From: JAFGXW01 sp964634385
Lineage (GTDB): Bacteria > Bacillota_I > Bacilli_A > Izemoplasmatales > Izemoplasmataceae
Reading direction: 5' to 3'
Assembly: GCA_964634385.1 (NCBI GenBank)
Contig: CAZWIZ010000004.1
Span: 1 to 64,000 of the forward strand
Length of the DNA stretch: 64,000 nucleotides
Shown here piece after piece: positions 1 through 7,309 of the stretch. The number at the start of each line of letters is the position of its first letter. The first letter of the stretch is position 1. The notes under the pieces are model-generated. The model saw only the letters and a program-made list of their open reading frames with translations, was not told the DNA's origin and did not search any database. Both the position numbers and the translations under genes were made by a program.

Positions 1-40
1 CTTAATTTAATACTTAATCCAGCAAAAGATAACAAACAAA

Positions 41-65
41 AAAACGATTAAATTTTAATCGTTTT
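41..65. terminator. Bidirectional intrinsic terminator
   Basis: A 10-bp perfect stem (41-50 with 56-65) with a 5-base loop is flanked by an A-run on the left and a T-run on the right. On the minus strand it ends the nucleoside-kinase-like transcript. On the plus strand it could end a gene lying before the window. Confidence 0.8.
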
Positions 66-81
66 TTTAGATGTTATAATC

Positions 82-1719
82 TTAAAGAATGAAACAACTT
101 CCACCAATGAACTCTCTCAATAAGGAATTACAAGGTACATAAGAATCATCAATGTCAACAAAGTATTTTAGAAATTTAATTAATCTATTTGCAGTTACAT
201 AATACTCATTATCATAAGAAATCTCCTGAAGAGTTGGCAACGCATATTTTTTCATAACACATAATTCATATTGTAAACCTGAGTTATAGACATAATCTGC
301 TTTTTCTTGGTAAGGATAAATCCATTTAAATTCACCTCGTCTTACAGATTCCCACATTGATAGGGTTCTAATCGCAGGCGAATTTCTAAACTTTTTATCA
401 CGAACAATACGTCTTAATAATCTTAAATTGGTAATGCTAATAGGGTTGTGATTATCAAGATTCATTTGAAGTTGAGGGCTTATATATATTTTAAATATTT
501 GTTTTTTAGGAATCATAGCTGATAATTGATCATTTAAAGCATGGATTCCTTCGATAATTATTGGATTATCTTCTGAAATCTTTAATTTTGAATAACCTTC
601 GCGATTTTTTGTTTTAAAGTTAAAAATAGGAATATCAACTTCTTTTCCAGCAATTAAATCAAGCATATTTTGATTAAATAATGCGATATCTAATGTGTTT
701 ATATTCTCTAAATCAATTTCTCCATTTTCATCAGAAATAATATCAGCTCTATTCAAATAGTAGTTATCTAATGATATAGTAATCGGTTTTAATCCCCTTG
801 TCATTAACTCAATTCTTAATCTATTAGAAAAAGTTGTTTTTCCACTAGAACTAGGTCCAGCAATAGCAATCAATCTAATATTATGAATATCTCCTTTGAT
901 TTTATCACCAAGTTCTGTCAACATTGCATTATGATTAGCTTCGCACATATGAACAAATTCAACAATACTATTATTTTCAACATGTCTATTTAAATCAGCT
1001 ATAGTGCTAGCTTCAACAACGTCAGCCCATATCGATGCTTTTCTTAAAGTTTTAACATATTGAATAGCATCTTTAAAAACAGGAATTTCACCATTAGTTT
1101 CAGCTCTAGGGTATTGTATTAAAAATCCTATTTCATAAGGTCTAAACAAGTATTTACTTAGGTATCCTGTTGAAGGAACCATATATCCATACATATAGTT
1201 CATATATCCATCGCAAATATAAAAATGGACTTTATTTTCAGGACGGTATTCAATAATATCAATTCGATCTTGATAGTCATTTTTCATATAGAAATCAATA
1301 GCTTCTTGAGTGGTCATAGTAATTCTTTCAAAAGGTAGATCTAAACTTACTAATCTACTCATTTCATTTCTTAGATTAGTAAGTATTTTTTCTATATCAG
1401 CATTTTCATCATTTATTATATAACAAAAGATAGATCTTGAAATACTATATTTAAATTTAATCCTATAATTAGGATAAATATTTTTAAAAGCCATGGCAAT
1501 TAAGTATCTTAAACTTTGTTCATAAATATGAACAGTTTCTGGGTTATCCATAGACAAAAATTCAACTTCAGCATCATAATAAAATTTGTAAGAAAGTTCT
1601 CGAACTCTATGATTTACTCTCCCTACAATAAATTTTTTATTGTTAGCTTCAGGTAATTCTTTTAGTCTGATTTCATGATCGAATTTATATTCGTTATTTT
1701 TCACTTTGATTGTAATCAT
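82..1719 (-). CDS. Uridine kinase-like nucleoside kinase with N-terminal TGS/ThrRS-like region
   Basis: The 545-residue protein carries a P-loop GPSSSGKTTFSNRL near residue 290, followed by a phosphoribulokinase/uridine kinase-type domain (DNYYLNR, and IIEGIHALN as a Walker-B-like segment). The first ~280 residues resemble the TGS and second additional domains of threonyl-tRNA synthetase. This two-part design is known from Firmicutes and Tenericutes proteins annotated as nucleoside kinase. The expected reaction is ATP-dependent phosphorylation of uridine/cytidine or a related nucleoside in the cytoplasm; the exact substrate cannot be read from sequence. The start is the ATG at 1719, preceded by AAGAGGTGAGAAA. 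It is monocistronic within the window and ends at the hairpin at 41-65. Confidence 0.85.
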   Translation of the reverse strand: MITIKVKNNEYKFDHEIRLKELPEANNKKFIVGRVNHRVRELSYKFYYDAEVEFLSMDNPETVHIYEQSLRYLIAMAFKNIYPNYRIKFKYSISRSIFCYIINDENADIEKILTNLRNEMSRLVSLDLPFERITMTTQEAIDFYMKNDYQDRIDIIEYRPENKVHFYICDGYMNYMYGYMVPSTGYLSKYLFRPYEIGFLIQYPRAETNGEIPVFKDAIQYVKTLRKASIWADVVEASTIADLNRHVENNSIVEFVHMCEANHNAMLTELGDKIKGDIHNIRLIAIAGPSSSGKTTFSNRLRIELMTRGLKPITISLDNYYLNRADIISDENGEIDLENINTLDIALFNQNMLDLIAGKEVDIPIFNFKTKNREGYSKLKISEDNPIIIEGIHALNDQLSAMIPKKQIFKIYISPQLQMNLDNHNPISITNLRLLRRIVRDKKFRNSPAIRTLSMWESVRRGEFKWIYPYQEKADYVYNSGLQYELCVMKKYALPTLQEISYDNEYYVTANRLIKFLKYFVDIDDSYVPCNSLLREFIGGSCFIL

Positions 1720-1800
1720 TTTCTCACCTCTTAATTTTTTGAGTGTATCTCTATTTTACCAAAAAAAACATAAAATTAAAACAAAAAATCAAAAACATTT

Positions 1801-1837
1801 ATGTAAAAAATATTTTACATAATGTAAAATATTTTAC
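1801..1837. promoter_or_regulatory. Tandem GTAAAATATTTTAC-type palindromes (possible operator)
   Basis: GTAAAAAATATTTTAC (1803-1818) is followed by the perfect palindrome GTAAAATATTTTAC (1824-1837). The junction between them is itself a palindrome, TTTTACATAATGTAAAA. Repeated dyads of this kind usually bind a dimeric regulator. They lie upstream of both divergent genes, and the regulator is unknown. Confidence 0.45.
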
Positions 1838-1944
1838 AATAAATTCGAGGTGATTAAATTAGATATAAAAATTAGAAAATCTTTAATAACTAGTATTATA
1901 TTTGGGTATTTATGTAAAAATACATGAGACATGCATAAATATGC

Positions 1945-1988
1945 AACGTTTTTAATCTATGAAAACATTTTCATAGATTAAAAACGTT
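1945..1988 (+). promoter_or_regulatory. Long near-perfect inverted repeat upstream of livK
   Basis: Bases 1947-1965 pair with 1968-1986 without mismatch, giving a 19-bp stem with a minimal loop. It ends 64 bases before the livK ATG and is followed by TTTT. It could be a weak terminator of a leader RNA or a DNA operator. It contains the dyad TGAAAACATTTTCA at its centre (1960-1973). Confidence 0.6.
1960..1973. promoter_or_regulatory. cre-like site 1 of livK
   Basis: TGAAAACATTTTCA differs at one position from the CcpA cre consensus TGWNANCGNTNWCA when read on the reverse strand. The same 14 bases occur in reverse complement at 15651-15664. A role in catabolite control is inferred. Confidence 0.45.
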
Positions 1989-1992
1989 TTCA
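1979..1992 (+). promoter_or_regulatory. cre-like site 2 of livK
   Basis: TAAAAACGTTTTCA matches the cre consensus TGWNANCGNTNWCA except for A at position 2. It overlaps the 3' arm of the long inverted repeat and lies 60 bases before the livK start. Confidence 0.4.
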
Positions 1993-2052
1993 TTAGTTGC
2001 GCTACAATCCTTCTTATAGTACTCTTATTGTAAAACTAAAAGGAGTGATTCT

Positions 2053-3174
2053 ATGAAAAAACTATTATTAATAATATTAACCTTATCTTTTACATTATTA
2101 CTAAGTGCATGCAACGGTGTAGATGATACAGTAAGATTAGGCACTATTGGACCTTTAACAGGAGATTACTCAATGTATGGAGTATCTGTTAAAAATGGAG
2201 CACAATTAGCAGTTGATGAATTAAATGAAGCAGGTGGAATCTTAGGGAAAACTGTTGAATTAATTTCTTATGACAGTAAAGGTGATCCAACAGAAGGAGT
2301 AAATGCATATAATAGACTACGAGATGAAGATGAAATTCATGCTTTAATTGGTGGAACATTTAGTGGTGTAACGTTAGCGATTAAAGAATTAGCTGTTGAA
2401 GATAATATGCCTGTTTTAACTCCGACAGCAACTCATCCAGATGTTACTTTAGATGCTGATAACGTATTTAGAGCTTGTTATACTGATAGTTATCAAGGAA
2501 AAGTTGCGGCTATCTTTGTTGATGAAACTATAGAAGCTGAAAATGTTGCTGTTTTATATAATAGAGATGATGCTTATAGTGAAGGCTTAGCCTTGGCTTT
2601 CATTGAAGAATTTGAATCTAGAGGAACGGTTGTTGAAACTTTAACTTTTGGAGCACAAGATGATGACTATAGTTCATTATTAACAGTAATTCAAGCATCA
2701 AGTGCTGAAGCGGTATTTTTACCAGGATATGTAGCTGAAGTTGGAGCGATTTTAACTCAAGCAGCAGCAGCAGGTATGGAAATTCCATTTATAGGTGGAG
2801 ACGGTTGGGATTCAATTGAAGTTGATTATGCAGATGTTGCAGAAGGTGATTATTTCGGAAACCATTATGCAAAAACTGATGAGGCTGAAATTGTTCAAAA
2901 TTTCGTAACAAATTATATAGAAGAATTTGGATCATCTCCAACAGCATTAGCTGCATTAGCATACGATGCAGTTTACGCTATGGCAAATGCAATGGAAGAT
3001 GCAGGTAGTTTAGATGCAGACGCTATTATTGCTGCTTTAAAAGATTTGGATATGACAGAAGCTGTAACAGGATCTATTAAATTTGATGAAAATGGAGATC
3101 CAATTAAATCAATTACCATGATTCAAATTATAGATGGTGAACACGTAGTTGTAGATAAAGTAGAAGGAAATTAG
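2053..3174 (+). CDS. livK: Branched-chain amino acid ABC transporter, substrate-binding lipoprotein
   Basis: The 373-residue protein has a lipoprotein signal peptide with lipobox LSAC (Cys20), so it should be anchored on the outer face of the membrane. The rest is a type I periplasmic-binding fold of the LivJ/LivK family: an opening VRLGTIGPLTGDYSMYG, the segment NGAQLAVDELNEAGGILGK, and IGGTFSGVTLA near residue 95. It should capture Leu/Ile/Val or related amino acids for the LivHMGF importer encoded directly downstream. The ATG at 2053 follows AAAAGGAGTGATTCT. The upstream region carries a long inverted repeat and cre-like sites, so carbon-dependent control is likely. Ligand specificity cannot be fixed from sequence. 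Confidence 0.92.
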   Translation: MKKLLLIILTLSFTLLLSACNGVDDTVRLGTIGPLTGDYSMYGVSVKNGAQLAVDELNEAGGILGKTVELISYDSKGDPTEGVNAYNRLRDEDEIHALIGGTFSGVTLAIKELAVEDNMPVLTPTATHPDVTLDADNVFRACYTDSYQGKVAAIFVDETIEAENVAVLYNRDDAYSEGLALAFIEEFESRGTVVETLTFGAQDDDYSSLLTVIQASSAEAVFLPGYVAEVGAILTQAAAAGMEIPFIGGDGWDSIEVDYADVAEGDYFGNHYAKTDEAEIVQNFVTNYIEEFGSSPTALAALAYDAVYAMANAMEDAGSLDADAIIAALKDLDMTEAVTGSIKFDENGDPIKSITMIQIIDGEHVVVDKVEGN

Positions 3175-3180
3175 GATATT

Positions 3181-3208
3181 AAATAGGGAAGTTAAATCTT
3201 CCCTATTT
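3181..3208 (+). promoter_or_regulatory. Intercistronic hairpin between livK and livH
   Basis: An 11-bp perfect stem (3181-3191 with 3198-3208) with a 6-base loop lies between livK and livH. There is no long T-run after it. This fits a partial terminator or an mRNA-stabilising hairpin that lets the binding protein be made in excess over the permeases; that role is inferred from other binding-protein operons. Confidence 0.65.
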
Positions 3209-3231
3209 AGTTACTTTTAAGAGGTGTATTC

Positions 3232-4128
3232 ATGAATGCAGATTTAGAATTATTTATTAGACAGTTAATTAATGGATTAAATACAGGAAGCATATACGCA
3301 CTAATTGCAATTGGGTATACTATGGTATATGGGATAATAAAACTTATAAATTTTGCGCATGGTGAGATAATGATGTTTGGAGCTTATTTTGCGTTCCTTT
3401 TTGCAACAACCATTCCAACAGATTTACCGTTTCTTGTTATTGTCATTATGGCAATGGTTCTTGCTGCTTTAATGGGAGTAGCAACTGAGAAAATAGCATA
3501 TAAAAGATTGAGGACAGCACCAAGGATATCAGCACTTATAACCGCTATAGGAATGAGTTTGTTTTTACAAAATTTAGCTTTATTAATTTTTAAACCACAA
3601 CCAAAAGTAATGCCAGAACTAATTTCAAAAAAAGCAATAATAATTTTTGGAATAGGAGTTCCTCAAATTACATTATATACAATCGGGATATCGATTTTGA
3701 TGATGATTATTCTTTCAATATTTATTAAAAAAACAAAAGCAGGAAAAGCAATGCGTGCTGTTTCTCAAGATAAAGATGCAGCGATGTTAATGGGAATTAA
3801 TGTTGATGGAATTATTTCACTAACATTTGCTATTGGTAGTGCACTTGGTGCACTTGGTGGAGTTTTTTATAGTATTGCTTATACACAAGTATATCCAACT
3901 ATGGGAGTAATGCCAGGATTAAAAGCATTTATAGCTGCTGTATTTGGTGGTATTGGAAATGTTGGTGGAGCCATGCTTGGTGGATATGTAATCGGAATTA
4001 TAGAAACTATGACAAAAGGCTATATTTCAAGTAGATGGGCTGATGCTCTAGTCTTTGGAATTTTAATATTGGTTTTACTATTTAAACCTTCCGGAATTCT
4101 TGGTAAAAACGTCAAGGAGAAGGTGTAG
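3232..4128 (+). CDS. livH: Branched-chain amino acid ABC transporter permease LivH
   Basis: The 298-residue integral membrane protein has about eight hydrophobic segments. The LivH hallmarks are the N-terminal GLNTGSIYALIAIGYTMVYG and INFAHGEIMMFGAY, the cytoplasmic GKAMRAVSQDKDAAMLMGIN (coupling region for the ATPases), and FGGIGNVGGAMLGGYVIGI near the C-terminus. It forms one half of the transmembrane channel with LivM. The ATG at 3232 follows AAGAGGTGTATTC. The stop is only two bases before livM, so the two are translated together. Confidence 0.94.
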   Translation: MNADLELFIRQLINGLNTGSIYALIAIGYTMVYGIIKLINFAHGEIMMFGAYFAFLFATTIPTDLPFLVIVIMAMVLAALMGVATEKIAYKRLRTAPRISALITAIGMSLFLQNLALLIFKPQPKVMPELISKKAIIIFGIGVPQITLYTIGISILMMIILSIFIKKTKAGKAMRAVSQDKDAAMLMGINVDGIISLTFAIGSALGALGGVFYSIAYTQVYPTMGVMPGLKAFIAAVFGGIGNVGGAMLGGYVIGIIETMTKGYISSRWADALVFGILILVLLFKPSGILGKNVKEKV

Positions 4129-4130
4129 TT

Positions 4131-5183
4131 ATGAAGAAGATAAAATATAAACCGTTGAAAATCTCATCAAAATACGGAATTCTCAGGATTGTAATAGCGA
4201 TTCTTGCTACGTTTTTCATTCTAAATTTTTTAATAAACTTTGGAATATTAAGTCGTTATTATTCAACTATATTAGTTTTTATTTGTGTATTTATTATTAT
4301 GGCTACAAGTTTAAATATAGCTACAGGATTTTTAGGACAATTAGTTTTAGGACATGCTGGATTTATGGCTATTGGAGCTTATACAGCTGCTTTGACAGCT
4401 ATTGCTCTTAAAGAAATAATTACTAATGATTTATTGTTGTTTGTTATTTCTGCATTAGCTGCAGTTGTTACAACTGCCATCGCAGGTCTTTTAGTAGGAA
4501 CGCCTGCATTAAGGCTTCGAGGAGATTATTTAGGAATTATGACTCTAGGATTTGGAGAAATAGTCAAAGTTATTATAACAAACTTACATATTACTGGTGG
4601 AGCTCAAGGATTAACGGGAATTCCGAGAATAATGACTTTCCCAATTGCTTTTTGGACAACAGTGATTATTGTAGCTATTATCTATTTATTTATGAACTCT
4701 AGACATGGAAGAGCAATTCTATCTATCAGAGAAGACGAAATTGCGAGTGAAAGTGTTGGGATTAATATTACCAAATATAAAATTATTGGATTTGTTTTAG
4801 CATCATTATTTGGTGGCGTTGGTGGAGCAATGTACGCTTTTCAAATTGGATATTTAGCTCCTGCAACATTTGGATTTATAAAATCTGTTGAAATATTTGT
4901 TATTGTTGTTCTTGGTGGTATGGGTAGTTTATCAGGTGCAATAATGGCGGCTATTTTCTTAACATATTTACCAGAAGCATTACGTGAATTTGAAAAATAT
5001 AGATTATTATTATATTCAATATTATTGATAACTACAATGCTATTTAGACCACAAGGTCTAATGGGGACAAAAGAATTTAGTTTGACAAAAGCATTGAATA
5101 AAGTAATTAGAAGTTTTGTATACGTATATAATAAATTTGTTAGTTTTTTTAATAAACTCTTTCAAAAGGAGAGTGAGTATTAA
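4131..5183 (+). CDS. livM: Branched-chain amino acid ABC transporter permease LivM
   Basis: The 350-residue membrane protein shows LivM signatures: ATSLNIATGFLGQLVLGHAGFMAIGAY near residue 65 onward, LRGDYLGIMTLGFGEIVK, SIREDEIASESVGIN (coupling helix) and VVLGGMGSLSGAI. It pairs with LivH to form the channel. The C-terminal ~35 residues are a basic cytoplasmic tail (KALNKVIRSFVYVYNKFVSF), somewhat longer than in many LivM proteins. Its stop codon overlaps the livG start by one base (TAATG), which indicates translational coupling. Confidence 0.93.
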   Translation: MKKIKYKPLKISSKYGILRIVIAILATFFILNFLINFGILSRYYSTILVFICVFIIMATSLNIATGFLGQLVLGHAGFMAIGAYTAALTAIALKEIITNDLLLFVISALAAVVTTAIAGLLVGTPALRLRGDYLGIMTLGFGEIVKVIITNLHITGGAQGLTGIPRIMTFPIAFWTTVIIVAIIYLFMNSRHGRAILSIREDEIASESVGINITKYKIIGFVLASLFGGVGGAMYAFQIGYLAPATFGFIKSVEIFVIVVLGGMGSLSGAIMAAIFLTYLPEALREFEKYRLLLYSILLITTMLFRPQGLMGTKEFSLTKALNKVIRSFVYVYNKFVSFFNKLFQKESEY

Positions 5184-5941
5184 TGAATGTTTTAGAAGTA
5201 GAAAATTTAAGTATTATGTTTGGTGGACTTAAAGCTGTTGATAATTTTAATATTGTAGTTAAAAAAGGGGAATTGGTTGGATTAATCGGACCAAACGGAG
5301 CTGGTAAAACAACAATATTTAATCTATTAACAGGGGTTTATGTTCCTAATGAAGGAAGTATTAAACTTAATAATGTAAATATAATAAATGTAAAACCTAG
5401 TCAAATAGTAATGCTAGGGAGCAGTAGAACATTTCAAAATATACGATTATTTAAAAATATGACTGTTCTTGATAATATTAAGGTTGCTTATCATAATGAA
5501 ATGGATTATGGAATATTTGCTAGTATCTTTAAAACAAAGAAATTTAAAGATGAGGAAGAAAGAGCAAATAGAGTTGCATTAGAATTGCTTAGAGTTTTTT
5601 CACTTGAAGCATTTAGTGATGAAATAGCAAAAAATCTTCCTTACGGAAAGCAAAGAAAACTTGAAATAGCTAGAGCATTAGCGACTAATTCTAAATTATT
5701 ATTACTTGATGAACCTGCTGCGGGAATGAATCCACAAGAAACTAAGGAACTAATGGAGACAATAAGATTAATAAAGGATCAATTTAAGGTTTCTATATTA
5801 TTAATTGAACATGATATGAAATTAGTTATGGGAATATGTGAAAGAATTGTTGTTATTGATTACGGAAAAATCATAGCTAAAGGAACGCCTGAAGAAATAA
5901 GAAAAAACAAAAATGTTATTAAGGCGTATTTAGGAGAATAA
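5183..5941 (+). CDS. livG: Branched-chain amino acid ABC transporter ATPase LivG
   Basis: The 252-residue cytoplasmic ATPase has Walker A GPNGAGKTT near residue 36, Q-loop SRTFQNIRLF, Walker B LLLLDEPAAGMNPQE and the H-loop histidine in LLIEHDMKLVMG. The signature is LPYGKQRKLEIARAL, the PYG variant that is typical of LivG instead of LSGGQ. AAGMN after Walker B also marks the LivG family. It powers LivHM together with LivF. The start overlaps the livM stop and has AAAGGAGAGTGAGTATTA upstream. Confidence 0.94.
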   Translation: MNVLEVENLSIMFGGLKAVDNFNIVVKKGELVGLIGPNGAGKTTIFNLLTGVYVPNEGSIKLNNVNIINVKPSQIVMLGSSRTFQNIRLFKNMTVLDNIKVAYHNEMDYGIFASIFKTKKFKDEEERANRVALELLRVFSLEAFSDEIAKNLPYGKQRKLEIARALATNSKLLLLDEPAAGMNPQETKELMETIRLIKDQFKVSILLIEHDMKLVMGICERIVVIDYGKIIAKGTPEEIRKNKNVIKAYLGE

Positions 5942-5942
5942 T

Positions 5943-6644
5943 ATGTTAAAAGTAGAAAACTTACATGTATATTACGGAGCAATTCATGCTATTAAAGGTA
6001 TTAGTTTCGAAGTAAAAAAAGGTGAAATAGTAACATTAATAGGTTCGAATGGAGCTGGGAAATCAACTATTTTAAAAACAATTTCTGCTCTTTTGAAACA
6101 AACAGAAGGAGACATTATTTTTTTAAATTCTTCATTGGAGGGAATAGATGCTCATAAAATCGTTGAAATGGGTATTTCACATGTACCTGAAGGTAGAAGA
6201 ATATTCTCTGGACTAACGGTATTTGAAAACTTGCAAATGGGAGCATATACACGAAAGAATAAAGATGAAATAGATGATGATCTAACAATGGTGTTTAAAA
6301 AGTTTCCACGTTTAAAAGAAAGAAAAAACCAATTAGGTGGGACATTATCTGGTGGTGAACAACAAATGCTTGCTATGGGAAGAGCATTAATGAGTAGACC
6401 GAAAATATTATTGTTAGATGAACCATCAATGGGGTTAGCTCCATTACTTGTTGATGAAATCTTTAGTATCATTAAAGAAATAAATAGTAATGGGACTACA
6501 ATCTTATTAGTAGAACAAAATGCTAATAGAGCATTGCATATTTCTGATAAAGGATATGTTTTAGAAACTGGAAAAATAATTGCTTCTGGTCTATCAAAGG
6601 ATCTTTTGAATAATGCAAAGGTTAAAGAAGCATATTTATCATAA
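5943..6644 (+). CDS. livF: Branched-chain amino acid ABC transporter ATPase LivF
   Basis: The 233-residue ATPase has LivF features: an opening LKVENLHVYYGAIHAIKGIS, Walker A GSNGAGKST, VPEGRRIFSGLTVFENLQMGAY, signature LSGGEQQMLAMGRALM, Walker B ILLLDEPSMGLAPLLVDEI and EQNANRALHISDKGYVLETG. It is the second nucleotide-binding subunit of the importer. It begins one base after the livG stop and is the last gene of the operon, followed by a long hairpin at 6669-6730. Confidence 0.95.
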   Translation: MLKVENLHVYYGAIHAIKGISFEVKKGEIVTLIGSNGAGKSTILKTISALLKQTEGDIIFLNSSLEGIDAHKIVEMGISHVPEGRRIFSGLTVFENLQMGAYTRKNKDEIDDDLTMVFKKFPRLKERKNQLGGTLSGGEQQMLAMGRALMSRPKILLLDEPSMGLAPLLVDEIFSIIKEINSNGTTILLVEQNANRALHISDKGYVLETGKIIASGLSKDLLNNAKVKEAYLS

Positions 6645-6668
6645 TAAAAATAAATAATTAAATATTTT

Positions 6669-6730
6669 AATACCTCAAAAGTCTAAACGATATAGTAGTT
6701 ATATCAAGTTTGGATTTTGAGGTATTTTTA
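6669..6730 (+). terminator. Terminator of the liv operon
   Basis: A long two-part stem (6669-6680 with 6715-6726, continued by an inner imperfect stem of 6682-6688 with 6707-6713 and a small inner dyad) is followed by T-rich sequence. It closes the liv operon 25 bases after livF. Confidence 0.75.
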
Positions 6731-6795
6731 TATAATAAAAAATAATTAAAAAACAGAAATAAGTGTTTAAACGCACATAAAGTAATTCATTGCCC

Positions 6796-6823
6796 TTGAC
6801 AAAAAAATAAAAAGTTTTATAAT
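6796..6823 (+). promoter_or_regulatory. Consensus promoter of the small Arg/Gly-rich gene
   Basis: A perfect TTGACA (6796-6801) and a perfect TATAAT (6818-6823) are separated by 16 bases. Transcription should start near 6830. This makes the in-frame GTG at 6834 an unlikely start, so the ATG at 6867 was chosen. Confidence 0.85.
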
Positions 6824-6866
6824 TTAATTGTAGGTGCGAGAGAGAGAGAAAAGAGTGAGAAGAGAA

Positions 6867-7232
6867 ATGTATTATAACGGTTATAGAGGATTAGATGATA
6901 GACCTCGAAGAGGTAGAAGAGACTACGGCGGACGTAATGATGGTTCTTTCTATCGTCAAGATAGAGGAAGAGGACTTCATTTACTAGGTGGTAGAAGAGA
7001 TGGGCAAGGACCTCATCTTGAAGAAGGATGCAATACAGTTCAAAATGAAAATCCCGGACAAAGATTTTATAGAAATAGAAACTTTGTATCAAACGAAACA
7101 AGTAAAATCAAAATGTTTTCTAATAAAGATGACATGATGAAATACGTAAACAAGGTTGGAGAAGATGGTCAACAAGTAGATATCTTTAAAATTGAAGATG
7201 ATTTATATAAAGTTGTTGTTTACGGAAACTAA
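6867..7232 (+). CDS. Small Arg/Gly-rich protein with conserved C-terminal domain, function unknown
   Basis: This 121-residue protein is not recognised. Residues 1-75 are rich in Arg, Gly, Tyr and Asp (RPRRGRRDYGG, RQDRGRG), resembling RGG-type nucleic-acid-binding or disordered segments. Residues ~78-121 form a compact acidic domain ending DIFKIEDDLYKVVV. A second gene at 25361-25615 encodes the same C-terminal domain after a different basic N-terminus, so this is a family within the genome. The start is the ATG at 6867 in a very purine-rich leader (GAGAGAGAGAAAAGAG), because the promoter places the mRNA 5' end near 6830. It stands alone between two terminators. RNA binding is only a guess. 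Confidence 0.75.
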   Translation: MYYNGYRGLDDRPRRGRRDYGGRNDGSFYRQDRGRGLHLLGGRRDGQGPHLEEGCNTVQNENPGQRFYRNRNFVSNETSKIKMFSNKDDMMKYVNKVGEDGQQVDIFKIEDDLYKVVVYGN

Positions 7233-7280
7233 CAAATTAAAATAGTAAATAAAAAAATAAAACTGAGAAACACCTACATT

Positions 7281-7309
7281 AAAGGCGCTAAATATTTAGC
7301 GCCTTTTTT
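7281..7309. terminator. Bidirectional terminator
   Basis: A 12-bp perfect stem (7281-7292 with 7295-7306) with GGCGC at its core is flanked by A and T runs. It ends the small plus-strand gene and the minus-strand nuclease gene, whose stop codon overlaps it. Confidence 0.85.

Larger units (their letters stand above)
1720..2052. other. Divergent intergenic region with several palindromes
   Basis: These 333 bases separate the minus-strand kinase from livK. They hold tandem AT-rich palindromes (1801-1837), an orphan GAGGTG (1848-1853) with a possible 25-codon GTG frame running to 1928, a very long inverted repeat (1945-1988) and two cre-like sites. No RNA gene or long reading frame is seen. Confidence 0.6.

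Noticed and set aside
1851..1928. A 25-codon GTG frame after an orphan GAGGTG upstream of livK, as a leader peptide.
   Set aside because: The GTG is inside the only ribosome-binding-like sequence, so initiation is unlikely; kept only as a remark.
1840..2050. T-box or amino-acid riboswitch ahead of livK.
   Set aside because: No T-box core (TGGNACCGCG) or terminator/antiterminator pair; only dyads that better fit operators.
6152..6472. Long antisense frames opposite real genes (also at 31500-30993, 13175-13417 and others).
   Set aside because: They lack ribosome-binding sites and recognisable proteins and lie opposite well-supported coding genes.
6834..6866. An upstream GTG start that would add 11 residues to the small Arg/Gly-rich protein.
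   Set aside because: It would begin within about 4 bases of the predicted transcription start, leaving no room for a ribosome-binding site.
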